The notes under the pieces: model-generated
The model's input: only the letters and a program-made list of their open reading frames with translations
The model's database searches: none
Told to the model about the DNA's origin: nothing
Assembly (NCBI GenBank): GCA_027064525.1
Contig: JAMOPJ010000002.1
Span: 1-64,000 of the forward strand
Reading direction: 5' to 3'
Length of the DNA stretch: 64,000 bases
Origin: Archaeoglobaceae archaeon
GTDB taxonomy: Archaea > Halobacteriota > Archaeoglobi > Archaeoglobales > Archaeoglobaceae
In this document: positions 42,700 through 50,630 of the stretch, in pieces
How positions within the stretch are numbered: the first letter of the stretch is position 1
How the letters are laid out: each line of letters begins with the position of its first letter
Position numbers and translations under genes: made by a program

Positions 42700-43526
42700 C
42701 TTCTCAGTCCCAGCAATATTATTGGAACTATTCCAATCCATTCGAATCCCGGAGACCTCGGAATTTCTTTCGACTTTACAACTATTGGAATCGATATCTC
42801 CCTAGAGGTTGCGTTTCTTTTATCGTTTCCAAAGTAGTAAACTATTATACCCCTTATGGTGAAGTTTCCCGGCTCGTTTGGTAAAACGCTAATCTTTATC
42901 GCCCGCATCTCTCCCGGATTAACTTTGAACACCCCTACGAACTGTCCTACTCCGGATTTGGTAAAATATGCGGATGTGACCGACATTCCCGAAGGAGGAA
43001 TAAGTATGACTTGGAGTGTCATGTTGGGATTGTTGATCAGGTTTACCACAGACAGCGTTAAGCTGAACTCTTCTCCTACAATTGCTTTGGTTACATCGCT
43101 TCTCAGATCAATCGAAATGTCGGCAAATCTTTTTACGAAGATCGTCTTCTCGACGGCATAAGAATAATCTGGTGATTCCAAGGATATCTCGATCGTAAAG
43201 GTTCCACACCTCTTGGGAACGACCGGAACTTCGATCGAAACGTTGCTATTAGGTTCGATCTCTCTTATCTCTTTGTAACTATCTATTGGAAGATCGGATT
43301 TAATTCTGATCTTAAGATCCCTTACAGGTAGATCGCCCATATTTTTCAACGTTATTCTCAAAATGTTCATCTTTCCAGCTTTAAGATCGCTCGGACAAAT
43401 ACTGACATCCAAATTCGCCTGATGGGGTGGATGAGGTGGTTCTGGTGGTGGCGGAGGAGGTGGATGAGGCTTGGCCTGAACGGGCAAAATTAAGAGGAGG
43501 AATATCAGCACAGTTAACCTGACCAT
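42687..43526 (-). CDS. Secreted Ig-like (CARDB) protein with PGF-CTERM-like end
   Basis: A signal peptide is followed by a low-complexity Pro/His run (PHPPPPPPPEPPHPPH), two Ig-like/CARDB domains (LKAGKMNILRITLKNMGD and VGEEFSLTLSVVNL) and a C-terminal SPGFEWIGIVPIILLGLRRW. The end fits a PGF-CTERM sorting tag with a short basic tail. It should be attached to the cell surface. It overlaps the JAMM gene by 13 bases and the regulator by 13 bases, so the three are tightly coupled. Confidence 0.82.
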   Translation of the reverse strand: MVRLTVLIFLLLILPVQAKPHPPPPPPPEPPHPPHQANLDVSICPSDLKAGKMNILRITLKNMGDLPVRDLKIRIKSDLPIDSYKEIREIEPNSNVSIEVPVVPKRCGTFTIEISLESPDYSYAVEKTIFVKRFADISIDLRSDVTKAIVGEEFSLTLSVVNLINNPNMTLQVILIPPSGMSVTSAYFTKSGVGQFVGVFKVNPGEMRAIKISVLPNEPGNFTIRGIIVYYFGNDKRNATSREISIPIVVKSKEIPRSPGFEWIGIVPIILLGLRRWGQ

Positions 43527-44101
43527 ATCTCTACCACCACCGGTTTTCCGTTTTCGTCGAATATCGCGACTTCATGTTCTCTCGTTATGGATCTCCATCT
43601 TATTCTGTTGCCAATTGCGACTGGCTCCATTCTTCTTCCAAAATTTTCCTCCGAAAAAGCGTGGACGCCAAAATAAACCCTAACTCCGGGAATCTTCTCC
43701 TTGAATATCTCTGCAACCTTTCTCATAGTCTTTTTATCTTCCTCGGACAGCTCCGCAACACCCAATGGATGCGTGTGAATGTCGACGACTATGTTTGGTT
43801 TTTCTTCTCTCTCCTTTAATATATGTTCGATCTTTCTTTCGGTTACAGTGTAAACCTTCGTAGGTGTCGCGGACACTATCACGTCCGAAGAGGAGAGCTT
43901 ATGTAACATATCCACAACGTCAACACCGCTGAGAATGTATGCGGTTTCGAGTTCGTTCATCGGACTTTCAACCCTAATTTCCATCTGATCTATTACACGC
44001 CTCAAAAAGATTAGATTAACGTTTGAAGCTTTAATGATTCTTTTTCTACCTCTCCTTATGGTTACATCGCACTCACCCTCGATGAATATCTTTATTCCCA
44101 T
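43514..44101 (-). CDS. JAMM-motif (JAB1/MPN) metalloprotein
   Basis: The JAMM pattern H-x-H-x7-S-x2-D is complete in IHTHPLGVAELSEEDK (H109, H111, S119, D122), with a Glu (E50 or E52) in MNELETAYILSG. Family enzymes are zinc peptidases that cleave ubiquitin-like tails or process small carrier proteins. This one has 195 residues, no signal peptide, and sits between two exported-protein genes, six bases from the first. A role in processing or sulfur-carrier release for surface proteins is possible only as a guess. Confidence 0.8.
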   Translation of the reverse strand: MGIKIFIEGECDVTIRRGRKRIIKASNVNLIFLRRVIDQMEIRVESPMNELETAYILSGVDVVDMLHKLSSSDVIVSATPTKVYTVTERKIEHILKEREEKPNIVVDIHTHPLGVAELSEEDKKTMRKVAEIFKEKIPGVRVYFGVHAFSEENFGRRMEPVAIGNRIRWRSITREHEVAIFDENGKPVVVEIWSG

Positions 44102-44107
44102 TCAGAA

Positions 44108-44701
44108 TCACTCCTCTATTCTTATTTGGGGCGGTTTTTTCCTTATTGCAAATATTATGGCGATTCCACCCAACACCACCGCAACAAATATTATTAGCAT
44201 GGGATCGACGCTCGGAAGCTTAAATGAATCTATCGGTTCCACGATCTTGAATGGATGTGTTAGGCTTATCTGTCTGTAGTCATCCTTGTCATCATCTGGA
44301 TAATACATCGCCATCGCATGAACGAAGTATTCTCCTGACTTTGCACCGATCACTTCAGCCTGAATCAATCGGCTGTTTCCCGGCGGAACCACAAAATGAC
44401 CATGCAAAGTGCCAGCTCCGGAATCGGAGGAGAAACCTTCAGCGTAGATGTGAACTCCCGATGGAACTGAAATGTAAGCCTCGACCGTAAGTGGAACATC
44501 GTTTAAGGCGGGATTACTAAAATAGAACTCTACGAGCGTTGGTTGATCCTTCTTGATAATGTCGTTCAGCGGTCTAACCTTCACCACGGGTGGAACTCTG
44601 AACTTTCCAGTGGTTACGTTCATCTGCGTCGTATTTTCGGCGAGTGCACAACCAACGTTCAGCAACAGCAAAATGACTACAATAAAGAATTTTGTTCTCA
44701 T
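44108..44701 (-). CDS. Secreted Ig-like protein with C-terminal membrane anchor
   Basis: The 197-residue protein has a signal peptide, an Ig/CARDB-like domain (DQPTLVEFYFSNPALNDVPL and on) and a C-terminal helix (about 166-186, MLIIFVAVVLGGIAIIFAI) with a basic tail. The domain resembles those of the gene at 42.7-43.5 kb (PSGVHIYAEGF against PSGMSVTSAYF), so the two are likely paralogues. It is the first gene of the operon. The palindrome at 44713-44730 lies ahead of it. Confidence 0.8.
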   Translation of the reverse strand: MRTKFFIVVILLLLNVGCALAENTTQMNVTTGKFRVPPVVKVRPLNDIIKKDQPTLVEFYFSNPALNDVPLTVEAYISVPSGVHIYAEGFSSDSGAGTLHGHFVVPPGNSRLIQAEVIGAKSGEYFVHAMAMYYPDDDKDDYRQISLTHPFKIVEPIDSFKLPSVDPMLIIFVAVVLGGIAIIFAIRKKPPQIRIEE

Positions 44702-44712
44702 ACCATACCACC

Positions 44713-44730
44713 AACCGTAATTTTACGGTT
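44713..44730. promoter_or_regulatory. Palindromic operator AACCGTAA-TT-TTACGGTT
   Basis: A perfect 8-bp inverted repeat with a two-base spacer lies 12 bases ahead of the start codon at 44701, between it and a TATA-like TTTTAAATATTTTAAA (minus strand, about 44731-44745). The position suits repression of the anchored-protein/JAMM operon. The palindrome is seen; the binding protein is unknown, though the operon's own winged-helix protein is a candidate. Confidence 0.65.
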
Positions 44731-44867
44731 TAAAATATTTAAAAATTTTGGTTGAGTGTGGTAGTATTGCGATGATAATATTATATAAGTAAACTTTTAA
44801 TACTAAATTAGGTCAATCAATTTTACCAAAAAGTATAAATGTTGATTAACTAGATACAGCGGCACAA

Positions 44868-46055
44868 ATGATAGAATTCATCATCTTTGCGATCACGTAT
44901 CTGCTGATTGCGTTTCAAAAGGTTAACCTCAGGTTGGACAGGGCTTCGATTGCACTCATTGGAGCAACAGCGATGATCGCAAGCGGCGTTTTATCGCTTA
45001 GAGAGGCCGTAACGAGTGTCGATTATGACACGATAATTCTGCTCTTCGGAATGATGGTCGTAAGCTCTTACTTGGGTAGATCGGGCTTCTTTGATTTTGT
45101 CGCAAGCAGGATAATTCTAAAGGCCAAAAATGGAAGAAGATTACTTTTAATAATAGTTTTAACGTCTGGAATCCTCTCGGCATTTCTCGTAAATGATGTT
45201 GTCTGTATATTCATGACGCCTATCGTGGTCAGGATGGCCCTGATATCCGAGCTGAACCCAATTCCGCTCTTGCTTGCTCTATCCACATCTGCAAATATCG
45301 GAAGCTGTGCTACGATAGTTGGAAATCCACAAAACATGCTCATTGCGATGAAGTTCGGAATACCTTTTTTGGAATTCGTAAGAGTTCTGGCACCTATATC
45401 TGCCGTATCTCTTCTGATCTGCTACATTATTTTATATTCGCTGTTTAAATCTGAAATCTCCAAGTTTAAGCCAAAAACTTTCGATTTCAAGCTCGACAGA
45501 TCTCTCATGGTTAGAATGCTGATCGTTCTGAGCGTAACCATATTTCTATTCGTTACTGAAATTTATCCTATCCCAGTTTCTGCGCTGATTGGAGCTACGC
45601 TGGCGTTTATATTCGGAGGACAGAGGCCCAAGGACATATTGAGAAACATCGACTGGTCTTTGCTCATATTCTTCGCTGGATTGTTCGTTGTCATTGCGGG
45701 ATTTGAGAAAGGTGGATGGACGAGCTACCTGGGCGATTTAAACGTCAAGACGTTGAAGGACTACATAATCTTCAGTGGAATTGCCACAATTCTAAGTAAC
45801 GTGATCAGCAACGTTCCATTCGTCATGGTTACCCTTCCAGTTTTGAAGACGAGAAAGTTGGCTTTCGTGTTGGCCATGGCATCTACATTCGCGGGGAATT
45901 TGACACTCATCGGCAGCGTCGCAAACATCATAGTCGCTGAGATGGCCGATTCGTTGGGGGTGAGGATTTCCTTCCTCGACTACCTCAAGATCGGCGTTCC
46001 CTTAACGGCAGTAACAGTTCTCCTAGGAACGGTTATGATATTTAACTCAATTTGA
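44868..46055 (+). CDS. ArsB/NhaD/CitMHS-superfamily permease
   Basis: The 395-residue protein has about ten to eleven membrane helices and family motifs LVNDVVCIFMTPIV and STSANIGSCATIVGNPQN in the first half, and LSNVISNVPFVMVTLPVL and NLTLIGSVANIIVAE in the second. These are the paired re-entrant regions of the ion transporter superfamily. The ion (arsenite, Na+/H+, or a carboxylate) cannot be told from this. A promoter region with a TATA box lies behind it, divergent from the anchored-protein operon. Confidence 0.88.
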   Translation: MIEFIIFAITYLLIAFQKVNLRLDRASIALIGATAMIASGVLSLREAVTSVDYDTIILLFGMMVVSSYLGRSGFFDFVASRIILKAKNGRRLLLIIVLTSGILSAFLVNDVVCIFMTPIVVRMALISELNPIPLLLALSTSANIGSCATIVGNPQNMLIAMKFGIPFLEFVRVLAPISAVSLLICYIILYSLFKSEISKFKPKTFDFKLDRSLMVRMLIVLSVTIFLFVTEIYPIPVSALIGATLAFIFGGQRPKDILRNIDWSLLIFFAGLFVVIAGFEKGGWTSYLGDLNVKTLKDYIIFSGIATILSNVISNVPFVMVTLPVLKTRKLAFVLAMASTFAGNLTLIGSVANIIVAEMADSLGVRISFLDYLKIGVPLTAVTVLLGTVMIFNSI

Positions 46056-46123
46056 CCATTTAGTAACTGCACAAGTAAGAAGCTTTATATGCTAAATATT
46101 CAATTTTATCTTCGGTGGTTTCG

Positions 46124-46336
46124 ATGGAGCTTAAAGAGGTTAAGATCCCAGCAGATATCTACGAAAAGATCGAAGAGAGGATTAAGGAAACGGAATTTGA
46201 GTCAGTAGACGAATACGTAACTTACGTTTTGAGAGAGGTCTTGGCGAGCTTGGAGGAGGAAGAGGAACAAGTCTTCAGCGAGGAAGAGGAGGAGAAGGTC
46301 AAGGAGAGACTTAGGGCTTTGGGTTATCTGGACTGA
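46124..46336 (+). CDS. CopG-like ribbon-helix-helix protein with acidic tail
   Basis: The protein begins MELKEVKIPADIYEKIEERI, a ribbon-helix-helix pattern, then ESVDEYVTYVLREVLASLEE and a Glu-rich tail to RALGYLD. Similar small proteins stand beside phosphodiesterase and APS-kinase genes in other archaea. It may regulate the operon, but the acidic tail also suggests protein binding. ATG 46124 has GGTGG just ahead of it. It overlaps the DHH gene by one base (TGATG). Confidence 0.75.
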   Translation: MELKEVKIPADIYEKIEERIKETEFESVDEYVTYVLREVLASLEEEEEQVFSEEEEEKVKERLRALGYLD

Positions 46337-47289
46337 TGACGACGCTCATAATCCATCACTGGGATACCGACGGAATTACTTCAGCGTCGCTCGTCGCTCT
46401 CGTCTTGGATTACTTGGGCGAAAGCTGGAAGAACATCACTCCTCCAATAGGCAGATTCGAGTTCGACGAGCGAATTTGGAAGGAGATAGATAGGGCTACG
46501 GATGTCTTCGTAGTGGATCTTAACGTTCCGGAGCTCGTTGAGAGGATTGATAGAAAGGTCACGTTCATAGATCACCACATCCAGCCTAAGATAGAGAAGC
46601 CGAACGTCGAGCACATAAATCCGATAATAGAAGGAAAGAGTGAAAAGGATTATCCTTCCGCGAGTTGGGTGGTTTCGGATCACTTTTCAGTCTGGAGCTA
46701 CCTCTCAACACTTGGAGCCATTGGAGATGTTGGAAGGAGGGTTTTTGATTGGAGCAGGAAGGCGATGGTGTTATTGGCTGAGTTCGGATTGAGGAAAGAA
46801 GATGCGATGAAACTCGTCTCTCTGCTCGACTCCAACTACATAGTGATGGACAGGGAGGGTGTGGAAGATGCTGTGCAGACCATTCTAAGCTCAGAACCTA
46901 AAGAATTGCTTGAGAACAAGAGGTGGCTAAAAAATATGAGTATCATAGAGAGGGAGATCTGGAGAGCTTTGAACAACGTAGAGAACGCTGGAAGATTCAC
47001 GAAAATCGAGTTCAGCAGCGATTTCAACATAATCTCAAAAGTAGTGAGGAAAGCTGTGTGGGTGATGGGCTACGATGTCGTTTTGGCTGTGAATAGAGGA
47101 TTTGGTGGAAACGGACAGATCTATCTGAGGATTAAACCTGAATTAGCTGAGGATGTGAACGTTCCCGCGATAATCAAAATGCTGAAGCTGAGGGGATTCA
47201 ACGCGGGAGGTAAGAAGGATGTTTTGGGACTGATCTGCCCGAGGGAGAGGATAGATGAAGCATTGGGAATTATCGAGGGGATGTTATGA
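46336..47289 (+). CDS. DHH-family phosphoesterase
   Basis: The N-terminus has the DHH metal motifs HHWDTDGITSAS (residues about 6-17), FVVDLNV and FIDHHIQ near 80. Members cleave nucleotide phosphodiesters or phosphates, such as RecJ, NrnA (pAp phosphatase) and cyclic dinucleotide enzymes. The C-terminal DHHA1 part (FGGNGQIYLRIKPE, GFNAGGKKDVLG) suits the NrnA-like type, which would clear PAP made when PAPS is used. It lies in a four-gene operon with APS kinase. Confidence 0.85.
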   Translation: MTTLIIHHWDTDGITSASLVALVLDYLGESWKNITPPIGRFEFDERIWKEIDRATDVFVVDLNVPELVERIDRKVTFIDHHIQPKIEKPNVEHINPIIEGKSEKDYPSASWVVSDHFSVWSYLSTLGAIGDVGRRVFDWSRKAMVLLAEFGLRKEDAMKLVSLLDSNYIVMDREGVEDAVQTILSSEPKELLENKRWLKNMSIIEREIWRALNNVENAGRFTKIEFSSDFNIISKVVRKAVWVMGYDVVLAVNRGFGGNGQIYLRIKPELAEDVNVPAIIKMLKLRGFNAGGKKDVLGLICPRERIDEALGIIEGML

Positions 47290-48665
47290 AGGTTTTCGTG
47301 ATAGGTTTAGATTCCGCACCGCCAGAACTGCTGTTCAATGAATTTTTGGACGATCTGCCGAACATTCGAAGGATCTTGCAAAGATCGGTATATGGGCCTA
47401 TGAGAAGTTGCATTCCAGCCATAACCATTCCGGCGTGGATGGTGATGGCAACCGGCAAAACACCGGGCGAATTGGGTTTATACGGATTCAGGCACAGAAA
47501 GGGAAACAGCTACAAGGACATCTGGATCGCCCACAGCCTGATGGTTAAGGAAAAGGCTGTATGGGATTACGCTGGGGAGAGAGGACTCAAATCTGTTGTC
47601 TTGGGAGTTCCACCTTCCTATCCACCGAAGAAGATAAACGGATGGATGGTTGGCTGTTTCATCACCCCTGATTCGAGCACGAACTATACCCATCCTCCGG
47701 AACTCAAGAGGGAGATCGAAAGAGTGGTTGGGGATTATATCTTCGACGTGGTTTTCAGGAAGGAGGAGAGGGATGAGGTTAAGGAGAAGATCTGGGAGAT
47801 GACGGAGAAGAGGTTCGAACTCATCCGTTACCTCATCGAGACGAAGGACTGGGATTACTTCGAGTTCGTCGAAATAGGACTCGACAGGATTCACCACGCC
47901 TTCTGGAAGTATTTCGATGAGAATCATCATTTGCACGAGCCGAACAGCCCATACAAGAACGTGATCCCCGACTATTACAAGCTACTCGACAGAGAGATCG
48001 GAAAAACTCTCAAGCTCTTGGATGAGGAAAATACAGCCATTATAATAGTCTCGGACCATGGGATAAAGAGGATGAAAGGTTGTTTTGCCATAAACCAGTG
48101 GCTGATAGAGGAGGGGTTGCTTAAGGCTAAAGCCGATGGAGTGAAGCCGGGAACGAGGTTAGAACAGGTCGAGGTGGACTGGAGTGACACCACAGCTTGG
48201 GCTTGGGGTGGATACTACGCAAGGATCTTTCTGAACGTTAAGGGAAGGGAGCCGAAAGGGGCTATCAGGCTATCGGAATACGATAAGGTTAGAGATGAGA
48301 TTGCGGAAATGATAAGGAGCATAAGAGGGCCGAACGGGGAGAGGTGGGATACGAAGGTCTTCTATCCGGAGGAGATCTATCCCGTTGCTAGGGGGGATAA
48401 GCCGGACATGATGGTCTACTTCGACGATCTTTACTGGCGTTCAGCCGGAACTCTCGGCTGGGAGACGAACTACCTTTTGGAGAACGACACCGGGCCGGAT
48501 GATGCGGTTCACTCCGAATACGGAGTATTTGCACTTCACACGCCGGATATGGAGGAAAGTAAGCACATCCAGTGCACGATATACGACTTCGCTCCGACTG
48601 TGCTGAACCTCTTGGGTTTGAAGGATGTTTCGAATACGCTTAGAGGATATCCTTTGATAGCATAG
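47286..48665 (+). CDS. Type I phosphodiesterase / alkaline-phosphatase superfamily enzyme
   Basis: The N-terminal GLDSAPPELLFNEF, catalytic Thr/Ser region PAITIPAWMVMATGKTPGEL, and late SDHGIKRM and DDAVHSEYG metal ligands match the type I phosphodiesterase/nucleotide pyrophosphatase family. It may cut nucleotide pyrophosphates or sulfate/phosphate esters. It has 459 residues and starts by ATGA overlap with the DHH gene. The order CopG, DHH, AP, APS kinase is probably a unit for phosphoadenylyl metabolism. Confidence 0.88.
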   Translation: MKVFVIGLDSAPPELLFNEFLDDLPNIRRILQRSVYGPMRSCIPAITIPAWMVMATGKTPGELGLYGFRHRKGNSYKDIWIAHSLMVKEKAVWDYAGERGLKSVVLGVPPSYPPKKINGWMVGCFITPDSSTNYTHPPELKREIERVVGDYIFDVVFRKEERDEVKEKIWEMTEKRFELIRYLIETKDWDYFEFVEIGLDRIHHAFWKYFDENHHLHEPNSPYKNVIPDYYKLLDREIGKTLKLLDEENTAIIIVSDHGIKRMKGCFAINQWLIEEGLLKAKADGVKPGTRLEQVEVDWSDTTAWAWGGYYARIFLNVKGREPKGAIRLSEYDKVRDEIAEMIRSIRGPNGERWDTKVFYPEEIYPVARGDKPDMMVYFDDLYWRSAGTLGWETNYLLENDTGPDDAVHSEYGVFALHTPDMEESKHIQCTIYDFAPTVLNLLGLKDVSNTLRGYPLIA

Positions 48666-48702
48666 TAAAAGTTATATCTAAACTTTTTTGAGGTTATATT
48701 AG

Positions 48703-49221
48703 ATGTTCGTGATCTGGCTCACCGGGCCGAGCGGTGCTGGAAAAACTACTCTCGCAAACGCTTTGGCAAAGAGGCTTGAGGAGATGGGTTACAGAGTCGA
48801 GACGCTTGATGGGGATGGAATTCGAAGCAAGCTCTACCCAGATCTGGGCTTCAGCAAGGAAGAGAGGGAGATGCACAACCGCGTTGTGGTTGAGATGGCC
48901 AAGCTCTTGGCGAAGAACGGTGTGATCACCATCGTTTCCGTGATAGCTCCCTATAGAGAATGGAGGGAGTATGCGAGGAAAGAGATAGGTAAGTTCGTAG
49001 AAGTTTATCTGCGATGTCCAGTGGAGGTTAGGATAGAAAGGGATCCGAAGGGGCTCTACGCCAAGGCTTTGAGAGGGGAAATAAAGGGTCTGACGGGGCT
49101 GGACGGGGAGTATGAGGAGCCTGAGAATCCGGAGCTGATCTTGGACACGGACAAGATGAGCGTCGAGGAGGAGGTTGATGCTGTCATAAGCAAGGTTAAG
49201 GAGCTGGGTTATTTGGAGTAA
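48703..49221 (+). CDS. cysC: Adenylylsulfate kinase
   Basis: APS kinase makes PAPS from APS and ATP. The P-loop GPSGAGKTT (residues 8-16), the DGDGIRSKLYPDLGFSKEER motif, and the later KGLYAKALRGEIKGLTGLDG fit the family. It has 172 residues. It is 37 bases after the AP-superfamily gene. A sulfotransferase is not visible nearby, so the user of PAPS is unknown. Confidence 0.93.
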   Translation: MFVIWLTGPSGAGKTTLANALAKRLEEMGYRVETLDGDGIRSKLYPDLGFSKEEREMHNRVVVEMAKLLAKNGVITIVSVIAPYREWREYARKEIGKFVEVYLRCPVEVRIERDPKGLYAKALRGEIKGLTGLDGEYEEPENPELILDTDKMSVEEEVDAVISKVKELGYLE

Positions 49222-49355
49222 AGTAATGCCCCATAAGATCTGTCTTCGATTTCTGGCAATGATTTTTCAATAATGTCTAATACTTGTTTTATATTTCATA
49301 AAATATAATATTAAATTAAAGTAATTTAAATAATTGTTGAAACTTCAAGATCTAA

Positions 49356-50399
49356 TTAAGGTAAATATCTTGCAATAATCTCCTTCATGATTTCCGATGT
49401 TCCTTCTCCAATATCCAATGCTTTGGCATCTCTGTATGCTCTCTCAACTGCAGAGCCTTTTATTAATCCATGCCCACCGTAAATTTCAACGGCCAAATCA
49501 GCCGATTTTTTTGCAACCTTTGCAGTCAGAAGCTTGCACATTGCACTGAGCTTGGTAATGTCCTCTTTCTCAGCAAGCTCAGCTGTTCGGTATATGAGCG
49601 ATCTAACGGCTTCGATCTCAGCCGAAACTTCTGCGAGCATCCATCTTATTCCTTGAAACTCAGCGATACTCTTTCCAAAAGCTTTTCTTTCTTTGGCAAA
49701 CTTTACGGCCAATTCCAAGCATCTTTCTGCGATTCCCAAGCCTAAAGCCGAGAAAACCACCCTACTCTTCGAGAGCGTTGCCAAGATAACTTTAAGACCC
49801 TTCCCTACTTCGAGCAAAACGTTCTCAGCCGGAACCTCGGCATCTTTGAATCTTATTGACGCTATTCCACTACCTCTCATTCCCATGAGTTCGAGCTTTC
49901 TGAATTCCATACCATCGCATCTTTCAACGATAAATGCAGTGGGTTTGTCCTCTACCTTTGCAAGGACTATGAATACATCCGCAAAGAGAGCGTTCGTTAT
50001 TAGAGTTTTGTTTCCGTTCAGGACGAAGACATCACCTTTCCTTTCAGCTTTGAGCTTTATCGATGCAACATCACTTCCGGCGTGAGGCTCGGTAACTGCA
50101 AAGGCTCCGGCACTCTTAGTTAGCTCTTTCAGCCAATCTTCATTTCCAAACGTTTTTATGCAGTTTACGGCCATATGATGTGCTGCTACCGTTAAGGCTA
50201 AGCCTGAATTGACCTTTGCAAGTTCTTCGACGATCTCGCAGAGCTTTGGGTATCCTTCACCCATACCACCCAATTTCTTTGGAATGGTGACAGACATCAG
50301 GCCTTTCTCGAATGCAAGTTTCAGCAGTTCTGGATCAATCTCATCCCTTAAGTCCATCTCGTAGGCTTTTGCTGAGGCGAGCTTTAGGATCTCTTCCAT
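49356..50399 (-). CDS. Acyl-CoA dehydrogenase, short form
   Basis: The protein has the acyl-CoA dehydrogenase motifs GAFAVTEPHAGSDVASIK, NGNKTLITNALFADVF, and the late DIGEGTSEIMKEIIARYL with the catalytic-type Glu. FAD-linked oxidation of an acyl-CoA to an enoyl-CoA is expected. At 347 residues it is about 30 shorter than the usual 380, mainly at the N-terminus. No partner ETF gene lies next to it. It stands alone, facing away from the LAGLIDADG gene. Confidence 0.9.
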   Translation of the reverse strand: MEEILKLASAKAYEMDLRDEIDPELLKLAFEKGLMSVTIPKKLGGMGEGYPKLCEIVEELAKVNSGLALTVAAHHMAVNCIKTFGNEDWLKELTKSAGAFAVTEPHAGSDVASIKLKAERKGDVFVLNGNKTLITNALFADVFIVLAKVEDKPTAFIVERCDGMEFRKLELMGMRGSGIASIRFKDAEVPAENVLLEVGKGLKVILATLSKSRVVFSALGLGIAERCLELAVKFAKERKAFGKSIAEFQGIRWMLAEVSAEIEAVRSLIYRTAELAEKEDITKLSAMCKLLTAKVAKKSADLAVEIYGGHGLIKGSAVERAYRDAKALDIGEGTSEIMKEIIARYLP

Positions 50400-50525
50400 G
50401 TATTCTTGTCAGCTTGGATCTATTTAGTCGTTTGCCCGACGATAATCTAAAATTTTCGAACAAATTTTTGGTAAAATATATTTAACAGTGATCGATAAAA
50501 CAGATCACTAAGAAAAGAATAGAAA

Positions 50526-50537
50526 AATATTTAAATC
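50526..50537 (+). promoter_or_regulatory. Original TATA box of the LAGLIDADG gene, cut off by the insertion
   Basis: A strong AATATTTAAATC box lies here. Before the 60-bp element entered, it would have been about 27 bases ahead of the ATG at 50559-50561, the right spacing for a leaderless mRNA. The element now separates it from the reading frame. The box is seen; its old role is inferred by joining the two target-site copies. Confidence 0.5.
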
Positions 50538-50554
50538 ACGGTAGTGATATGTTA

Positions 50555-50630
50555 ATTAATGAGGTCGTGACTCCACATTGTGTGTGATTTAAATATTCCA
50601 TCAACAGTATTGCAACACCACCATTAATGA
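50555..50630 (-). mobile_element. 60-bp IS1-like non-autonomous element, copy 2, with 8-bp target duplication
   Basis: The element is 50563-50622, inverted relative to copy 1 and 59/60 identical. ATTAATGA stands on both sides (50555-50562 and 50623-50630). The left copy has ATG followed by two codons and a stop; the right copy has the ATG that opens the LAGLIDADG frame. The insertion thus went into the start codon region and the duplication rebuilt the start. The element's own GATTTAAATATTCC box at 50586-50599 is placed to start transcription near 50617, ten bases before the ATG. Confidence 0.88.

Noticed and set aside
43420-43480. CCA/GGT-rich repeat near the start of the Ig-like gene as a microsatellite or CRISPR fragment
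   Set aside because: It codes for a Pro/His linker right after the signal peptide and has no spacer structure.
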